From NCBI RefSeq assembly GCF_027887165.1, contig NC_077232.1, forward strand, positions 957,379-1,021,378: 64,000 bases of DNA. The letters run 5' to 3'. Shown one piece after another: positions 48,101 through 57,100 of this stretch. The notes beneath the pieces were generated by a model. It searched no databases. It was not told where the DNA came from and saw nothing but the letters and a program-made list of their open reading frames with translations. The first letter of the stretch is position 1, and every line of letters starts with the position of its first letter. Position numbers and translations under genes: made by a program. This DNA is from Monodelphis domestica (Eukaryota; Chordata; Mammalia; Didelphimorphia; Didelphidae).

Positions 48101-51100
48101 ACCGGGACCAGGATGGACTCACCAAGTACTGCCTGAACTATCACTTCCGGGTGCTCTGCTGTGATGACTACAGTCACTGCGCAACCACGCCATCGACACC
48201 GCTTACCACCATGTCTACCACGTCCCCAACAGGCTCGACCTTAACCTCACTCGAAGCATCATCTTCCATCCCCGCCACGAGTACCCTCAAACCTTCCACA
48301 CAAGCCACGTCTTATGCCACTGGCACCAGCCAGGAAGTTACCTCAGCTCATCCCGTGCCTACTCTGACTTCCAGGAAGACTTCCCCTGGGCTCGTGCTCA
48401 CCACACACACTACTTCTGAGTCTCCAGGGACCCGCTCTCTGTCCTCAACCATGACTGGAGGAGCCACACTCTCGCTGTCTCCCGTCCCCAGCAGCACAGT
48501 CACCCACACCGCGCCTACGTCTACAGGGCTGACTTCTTCAAAGGGGCCCTCCACCCATTCAGCGTTCAGCAGTCCAGCCCCGGCATCCACCACCTGTACA
48601 CCCATCTGCACTTGGACGGACTGGCTTGACCACAGCTACCCCATCCCTGGAGAAGATGGCGGAGACTTTGAGACCTACGCCAACCTCCGGGCCGCAGGGG
48701 AAACCATCTGCGAGGAGCCTCAGGCCATCCAGTGCCGGGCAGAGAAGTACTCGAGTACCCCCCTCAGTCAAGTGAAACAGGTTGTGCAGTGCAACGTCAG
48801 TTTTGGTCTGATCTGCAGAAACCGGGACCAGGATGGACTCACCAAGTACTGCCTGAACTATCACCTCCGGGTGCTCTGCTGTGATGACTACAGTCACTGC
48901 GCAACCACGCCACCAAGCGTCTCCACTGCCTCTGTGACCATCCCTACTCTGCAGACATCCTCCATCTCGTCCTTTCCCACGTCTGTCTCCGTGCCTCCTG
49001 GGCCACAGACATCCCCAGTGCCCTCAACCCTCACACCTCCGTGCTTCTGCCTCGTGTCAGGTGACCTGTTTTCTCCCGGTGAGTAGAATTCTCATTTTTA
49101 CCTCGAGCAAATTCCATCCTGCCACTAGTTCCGATTTCTTTGAAATCCATTTGTTGGGGAAGTTCTCAGAGCCAAGTGAATGTTTCCTCCACACCCATTG
49201 GCGTGCCCAATGCTTCTCATAGCCCGTTTCTTGCCTTCTCCCTTCGTGGTGCCTCCTAAGGTTCTAGGACACACAAGGGGCCTCAACACAGACGAGGAAC
49301 TTCTCAGATTCCTTTGCTTTTCACAGGTGACGTGATCTACAACAGGACAGACAAAGCAGGCTGTAGTTTTTTTGCCATTTGCAACCAACAATGTGAAATA
49401 GAGAGATTTAATGGGCCGTGTCCAACTCCAACACCATCTGTACCCTCCTCCGCTGTTCCACAAAGCACTCCTCCTCCAGGCTGCTATGATGTCCACCCGC
49501 CAAGACAGGTGACCGACACACACATCGTCTGGGCCCCTCCAAAGCGGGCCGGCTTTCTTCCTGTGGGAAACAGGCATGACTCAGGGATGGAGAGACGGAG
49601 GGATGGCCGGGCAAACGGGTGGAGCAATCAACGCATGTCTAAATGGATCCAGGGAATGAATGGATGGATGGATGGATGGATGGGTGGATGAATGCATGGA
49701 TAGATGGGTGGATGGGTGGATGGATGGATGGATGGATGGGTGGATGGATGGATGGGTGGATGGATGGATGGATGGATGGGTGGGTGGGTGGATGAATGCA
49801 TGGATAGATGGGTGGATGGATGGATGGATGGGTGGGTGGATGAATGCATGGATAGATGGGTGGATGGGTGGATGGATGGATGGATGGGTGGGTGGATGGA
49901 TGGATGGATAGATGGGTGGATGAATGCATGGATAGATGGGTGGATGGGTGGATGGATGGATGGATGGGTGGGTGGATGAATGCATGGATAGATGGGTGGA
50001 TGGGTGGATGGATGGATGGATGGGTGGGTGGATGGATGGATGGATGGGTGGATAGATGGATGGATGGGTGGGTGGATGAATGCATGGATAGATGGGTGGA
50101 TGGGTCGATGGATGGATGGATGGGTGGATGGATGGATGGATGGATGGGTGGATAGATGGATGGATGGGTGGGTGGATGAATGCATGGATAGATGGGTGGA
50201 TGGGTGGATGGATGGATGGATGGGTGGGTGGATGAATGCATGGATAGATGGGTGGATGGGTGGATGGATGGATGGATGGGTGGGTGGATGAATGCATGGA
50301 TAGATGGGTGGATGGATGGATGGATGGGTGGGTGGATGGATGGATGGGTGGGTGGATGAATGCATGGATAGATGGGTGGATGGGTGGATGGATGGATGGA
50401 TGGGTGGGTGGATGGATGGATGGGTGGATGGGTGGGTGGGCGGGTGGACAGATTGCAGGAATGCACAAGGCATCGAGCATTTGAATTGAAGTCCAGAAGC
50501 CCTGAGTTTGAATCTGACTTCAAACAGATACTAGCTCTATGACCCTGGGCAAGATTCAGTGTCTCTCAGGCTCAGCTTCCTGTTCTGCAAAACAGAGATA
50601 ATAACCATACGTGTCTCACAAGGTTGTTGTGAAGACTGAAAGGCGCCATACAGAAGAGGTCTTTGCAAATCTTAAAGCTGGCTGTTAAATTAGATAAACT
50701 CAATCAATCAGTGAATCAATGAAGGCTTAAAGCTGGCTGTTAAATAAATGCTGGCTATTGTATTATTGTTATTCATTCCTAGACAGGACAAATGGTAGAT
50801 GGATGAATGGATGGAAATCCAGATAGATGGATGGATTGCTGCTGGGTTCTATATTTTCCTTCGTGACCTATTTTTCTCTCAACTCTTCGCAGTCTAGTTT
50901 TGAAATTCTACTCCTAGGCTGAACTTGTCCCCTCTAAAGTCATGAGCGGTCTCTTTCATATGCAATCAACTGGCTTTTCCTCCATTTTCATCCTTTTTGA
51001 CATCTCTGCAGCTTGTGGTCCTGTCGACCACCCAGACCCTCGCATCTTCTTTCCTCCCCTGGCTTCAGAGGGATCACACGCTGGCAATTCTCATCTCACC

Positions 51101-54100
51101 TCTCCAACAGCTTCTTCTTTGTTGTTTTGCTGCTTTGTCCCTTTTGCAGTCCCTTCATGTTGGGATTCCCAAAGGGGTCCATCTGGGACTCGCTTCTCTT
51201 CTGTCTCTAGACACCAGCCTTGAACCCAATACCTACATGGATCATGGGGATAGAACTGGAGGCGGGGTGGCGGGGCACATAACCCACAAGTCATTTCTCT
51301 GAGCATTTCCAGGAGCAGTCTCCTTCCTCGCTATGTGCTCCACCCTTTGCTTACAGCCAAAATGAGTTTATGCTCTGGCAGCAGAGGTGATGGGCAAAGG
51401 AGCTGAGGATGGGCTTGAGAGATGTGCAGGAATGTCTGGGTAAGAAGGTCCCAGTGGCTGATCTCCCAGATGGAGAGCATGGCAGGAGAGGGGCTCCCAA
51501 TGCCCATAGCTAGGGGCAGTCACCTCCATATACAGTTGGAAAAAGCCAGGGTGGGGGGGGGTAGGGGGGGCAGCCTAGCCCTGGGGCTGGGGAGATCCAA
51601 GAGCCCTGGAGGAACTTTCTCCTTGGCCCCAACCAGACCAATATCTGTTCTCAATGTCGATGTATTCCTCACAGCCTGGAGAGCAGTGGACCAGTAACTG
51701 CCAAGACTGCGTCTGTGACAACAGCTCCCTCACGGTGCAATGTAGACCCGTGCAGTGCCAGGAGCCCACGCCACCCCCCAACTGCCAGAAGGGCTTCACC
51801 ATTGTCTACCAACCTCGGGCAGACAATGCCTGCTGCATGGAGGCACACTGCGGTAAGTACTGCCAGGACTCACCTCCCTGGGCCTCATTCTCTCACCTCT
51901 AAAATGAGGAGGCTGGCCTAGATGAGCTCTGAGCAGCTCCTAGGATCTCTCCAAGAGAGGGTCACTATGTTCCTTGAGGGCAAGGGCCATTGTGTTCTCT
52001 CTTTCTGCCCCTGGATCTCCAGCACATAGTAGGAACTTCAAAAATGCCTGCAGGGTTGGGGCTCAAAGACGTAGTCAGACAGCTGTTCAAAAGCTTGTGA
52101 TGGGGAGGGAGTTCAGCTCAGGACACAGCAGAAATGAGAGACATGGACATACAGAAGCCCAAGAAGGAGTCAGACAGCAAATAGATTGGTTTGGCTGAGG
52201 GAGGCCACATCGTGGAAGGCTTTAAATGCCAGATAGGGAGTTGGACTTCCCCTCAAGGAGCACAAACCATGTGCGTGGCAAAATGCCAAAGGGAGGAAGG
52301 TCTTGCCCTTGAAGAGCCCCCACTTCCCTGGGGAGTCACAACACGTTTCAGATGAGGAAACCCAGGAGAGCTACAAGACTTACACATATTGATGGGGCAG
52401 GAATGGTCAGAGAGGCTGGGACAGAACTCTGGGCTTTTTAGGCTGCTCAGAAGAGACCATTCCAGGGATGGAAGGGGGCAGCCTTGGCCCCGAATTTTAG
52501 GAGGATCACTGGCAGCTGATGGCCATCCGACTAGAGGAAGGTGACCACCGAGGATAGCAAGGGACTAGGAAAAGCCCAGGGAGACTTGGCCTGAGGCCTG
52601 GCTGGGACTTGGATTGGCCCCTGGAGCCACTGAGGGCTTGGCAGGACATGTAGATGTTGATGCCCTGCGGGCTGGCAAGATTCCAGAGTGGTGGGATGGG
52701 TCCTGCAGCAGGAGCAGAAGCTGCTGAGGTGGCCAAGGGCGAGAGTTGGGGAAGAGGGAATCTTGGTTCTTTAGGGGTGAGCAGCTTTCTGGCGTGGGTC
52801 CAGAGGGGGAGGGCAGGAGAAAGTGAGAAAAGATGGCACCAGCCAGCCAGGGAGGTCAAAGTTCATTTGCTGATTAGACAAACCCAGGATTGGTACACTG
52901 CTTTCCATAGGTGAGTTTTATGGATCTGGAAGCATTATCAACACAGGTGGGTTAGGGTTAGTCTAGAACCTGGACATGAGTTCAAATCTTGGCTCTACCA
53001 CTTACCAGGTGTGTGACCCTGGGTAGATCACTTTCCTTTTGGGGCTGCCTTGGCCTCCTCTATGAAATGGGGACAATATGAGTCATCCTACCTTGGTCTC
53101 AGGGTCATTGTTATTTTAAGCTAGTACTGACTTGATAATTTGCTGATTGTGTGACTTTGGGAAAGTCATTTAACCCCTCTCTGTTTCAGTTTGCCCATCT
53201 TGTAACCCAGCATGAAAACAGCTTTCCTGCCTTCCTTATGGGGGGCCTGGGGAGGGAGGGGCAGGGATGCCCCCCTTCCTCTGACAGTGAAGCCAGGTGG
53301 GGAGGAGAGCACTGGCTTCTGCATGGACAGTGAGGGACCACTGGCAGACCCAGCAGTCAAGTTTGCAGAGGAGAGCCAGAGGAGAATTTCCCAGAATTCC
53401 GGGCTCTCCCTTCACCTGTGGCTCCCTCTCCCACTCTCTTAGTGTGTGACCCGGCCACTTGCCCACAAGATCAGCCGAGCTGTCAGCCCCAAGAGGAGCC
53501 GTTCAGCTTCCTGCCCGAAGGCGCCTGCTGCCCTGTCTTTGGCTGCCGTGAGTGCTGAGCCTGGGCCCCGGGGACTCCTGGGACCAGCCTGTCCTGCCCA
53601 CGCTGGGGGTGGGGGGCATCATCAGGGTTCTAAGGCACGCTCCATTCCCGTTTCCCATTCTTGTCCTTCGCAGGAGAGAGACAGTGTGAGCACAACGGGA
53701 CCACGTACGGGGTGAGTGAGCCTGTCCCGCGCCGGGGTCTCCCCCGATCACCCACGGGGCCAGTTCCCAAGGGAAGAAGCCGGTCAGGAGCCCGTCCTCT
53801 GGGCAGCTCCCCCAGGGAGGGAGGCAGAGACAGACACACTCGGGCCCTCAGCCCGGACGGGCCCCTGCCGCCGAGGGGTTTGCTATCTAACTGTTGGGGG
53901 GCTCAACGGGCAAGCAAGCGCATCCAGAGCCAGCTGTGCACAGGGGGGTGGGGGGAAGGCTGCCTGGAGAAGGGGGTCTTTGGTTGGGACTTGATGGGAG
54001 CCAGCAGGCAGAACATTCCAGGCCTGAGGAGAAAACCCAGAGGCAGAGACTGGCTAAGGGAGGGATGGAGACAGACAGAGAGCACCCACAGGTGAGAACT

Positions 54101-57100
54101 CGGGTGCCCAGAAGGGTGCTCTCTGTGCTTGTCCCACGGCCATGTGGGACTGGGGTCACCTCCTGAGGCTTCTCCATGTGCCGGAGTTTCCATCTGCACA
54201 ATGGGCCCACTCTCAGTGGCACTGATGCCAGTCTGAGCAGCGACCCTGGGAGGGGGGAGAGGAAGGCAGACGCCCCCCGTCCTCCGGAAGAGCAGAGAAG
54301 GCTCCAGCGGCTCTTAAGAAATCCCTGTGGGAAGACGCGTCGTGGCTCGTGGTTCCTCAACGGCAGCCACCCTGGCCTGGCGTGGAACGTTCGCTGTTTA
54401 GAGCACCGTGGCCTTTCCTCTCCTCTCACTGCTGTGCATCTATGGATGTGTGTGTGCCCGCCAGCGGGGCCAGCTCTAGGGGAGGAGCAGGGGAAGCGGC
54501 TCCCTCGCAAACATCCCTCCTGGCTGGACGGGAGGTGGCAGCGCTCCTCAGCTTGCCTGGACAGGGTGCCACTCCTTCCCCTGACTCGTTCTCCTCCTCC
54601 TCCCAGATTGGGTCAACTGTTCCCTCAGACCTGCCCTGCCACACGTGTACCTGTCACGCCGAAGTGAACCCGGACACCAACAGCACGGTGTGGTGTGAGG
54701 CCGAGCCCTGCTCGACCGCCTGTGGCCCGGTGAGAGCCCAGCCCCTTCCCTGGCCAGCCTCCCCCTTCATGGACTTCTCCTGGTCTCCCGGAGGACCCCG
54801 AGCTGGCTCAGTGTGGCCAAGGGGCCGTGTCCAGGGGCCCAGAAGCTCTCACGAGGGTCTGTCATCGACAGCCTTGAGCTCCCGTCTTCCCCCAAGCTCC
54901 TCCTCATTTACCCCTGCTTCTTGGGTCCGAGGAAAAGACACCCCCAAAGTCAGGGACACGGGATTGAGTCCCAGCCCTGAGGCAGAAGACCCCCGCCACC
55001 CAGGGCAAATCCCTCCCCTCCCCAGCCTCAGTTTCCTCGGATGAAAAAGGAAGAGTGGCTTGAGATGCCAGCTCTGCCAGCTCGGGGTGAGAGGATCCTG
55101 GGAAAGTCCAGCCCTATCTTCGGGGAGTTCACAATCCACGGAGGAGGAAGCCTGGATGGCCTGGCAGGAGCTGGGGGTGCCAGGCTGTAAAGGCTGCCCA
55201 CTCCAAGACTTGAGGGAGCAGGGAGAGCCAGGGGGCTGGCGTTGGCAAGGGGAGGGCACGCTGGGCTGAACAAGAGCCCCTGAAAGTTCCCTGAACACAG
55301 GCAGCCGTGAGCCAGGGCTTGGAGGGGAGGCTGAGCCAGCCCTGCCCGGGCAGGTAGGCACAGTGTGGTGCCAAGGGCCAGCAAGAGAGGAGGCGAGGCG
55401 GGCCTTGCCTGCCCCTGAGAAGGCGGAGCTTTATGCTGTAGGCGATCCCTGAGCAGAGGACGGGGTGGCGGTCAGACCTCGCTGAGACGGTGGGCGCGAG
55501 GTGGATGGGAGGCTGGTGATGAGGGGGGAGACGACTGCCAGGGAGCAGCAGGGAGGCGCGAGGGGGCACGTGCCCGGAGCAACAGTCCTGGGGAAGCCGA
55601 GAGGGCTGCCAGTGCCGGCAGGACTCAGCCTCTGCTCTCCGCCTCTCGCCGCAGGACCAGGAGTACCAGGTCCTCCCGGGCCAGTGCTGTGGGCAGTGTG
55701 TGCCAGCCGTGTGCCTCACCCCAGATGGGAAGAGGATTAAGGTGAGAAGGCCGGAGGGGGCCAGAGCCAGGCCCGGGCAGTCCCCTTGTGCCCCCCAGCA
55801 GAGGGTTCTGAGGTAAGCAGGCACGTGACCGGCTTCCCCTGGCATTTCAGCTCAACGAGACCTGGGTCAACAGCAGCGTGGACAACTGTACAGAATACCA
55901 CTGCGAGAAAGTGGACGGCCAGTTCATGCTGTCGCAGAGACCCGTCGAGTGCCCAGACGTGCCCTCATGCAAGGTACCGCTTCCCTCCGTCAGACGCACG
56001 GCGTGTGCCAGGACACACACAGAGCCCCAGGACGGCCAGGAGGCTGGCACCGCCGGGGCGGCTCGGGGGGCCACGGGGTGCAGACAGCCGGCAAGGAGTC
56101 GGGGAGACGCTTGCTGCGACCCTGGATGAGTCCTTCACCCTCGGTCTGCCTTGATCTCCTCAGGGGTAAAACGGGGGGGACAGCAGCATTTCCCCACAGG
56201 GCTGGGGTGACCAGCAAATGAGGCGGCATTAGCAAAGTGCTCAGCATACAGTAGGCGCCAAATCAGTGTGAGCTGAGGAGGAGAATGACAGCCAGGGACA
56301 GGAAGGAAGGCTGGTGTGAACCCCTCAAGGCCCACCCAGACCAACGCTTCCGGGGCCCCTGGGCTCCAGACCCCGAGGACCTTTGCCACTTGCCAGCCGT
56401 GGACCCTCCAGCCATTGAGCCCGCTTCCTCCTTGGGGTGGCCCCGCCCTTCAGGAGGATCACAGGAGACTGAGGCCCGGAGCCCCTTTGGGGGCTCTTGG
56501 TGCTCCTGCGGCCGGCCGTTGTCCTGGAGACCTGCCCCCCCACTTGGGGCCCCGCCTCCCCGCACTGCCCAGTCCAGGCTCTAAAGCCTTCCGCTTGCTG
56601 TGCTTTGCCTGCAGGGAGTCCTCAGGAAAGTGGGCTGCTGCTATGAATGTGAGCACGTCGAAGGTAAGTCAAGGCAGGGCAGACCTGGAGGGCCCAATAG
56701 CTGGGCTGACCCCAAAGGCCCCATCCAGCTCCCGGGTGATAAAACAGCCCGTCTGCCCCCTCCTTTTGCTAGAAGTCTCCAGGGGCTCCCAGGGCCCTCC
56801 TCCACCCCCATGATCTCCAGCCCCCCCCCCCCGCCCCGGCCCCTGCCTAGGGGTTGGAGGATAAAGGAAGGGAGGCCGCACCGGGGCAATTTCTCTCCTC
56901 CTCTTTCCAGAAAACTGTGAGGTTCGGTCCAATGAAACTCTCCTCCGATACGGCGGCTGCGTGTCGGAGACGGCCGTCCACGTCACCTTCTGCGCTGGGT
57001 CGTGCTTCTCCACGTCCATGTGAGTGAGGAACGAGCCCCTTCCTCTTCCTCTTCCTCGCCAGCTGCCCCCCCAATCCCGGCCCAGCCACAGCCCAAACCC

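Larger units (their letters stand above)
43773..48911 (+). repeat. 1,869-bp coding tandem repeat, 2 full copies and a partial third
   Basis: Units start at 43773, 45642 and 47511 (GACAAGCGCAGCGTCCA), exactly 1,869 bp (623 codons) apart. A unit holds PTS, CysD type a (44137, 46006, 47875), PTS, CysD type b (44857, 46726, 48595), short PTS and CysD type c (45319, 47188). The third unit breaks off inside its type-b CysD and ends in a chimeric domain. I counted about five base differences between units 1 and 2 by eye, so identity exceeds 99%. Confidence 0.95.
49509..51674 (+). other. Intron 32, where the D4 exons should be but are not
   Basis: 2,166 bp between exon 32 and the first VWC exon. It holds a TGGA-type array (49660-50450), a SINE (50475-50775), an old LINE reverse-transcriptase fragment (about 50960-51235) and about 430 bp with nothing recognisable. 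I searched all frames for VWD4 marks (WGG-HY-TFDG, CTYVL, C8 and TIL cysteines) and saw none. No N run is present. Confidence 0.8.

Noticed and set aside
49581..50480. Long minus frames reading [11 protein letters not shown]
   Set aside because: Translation of the TGGA array in all three frames.
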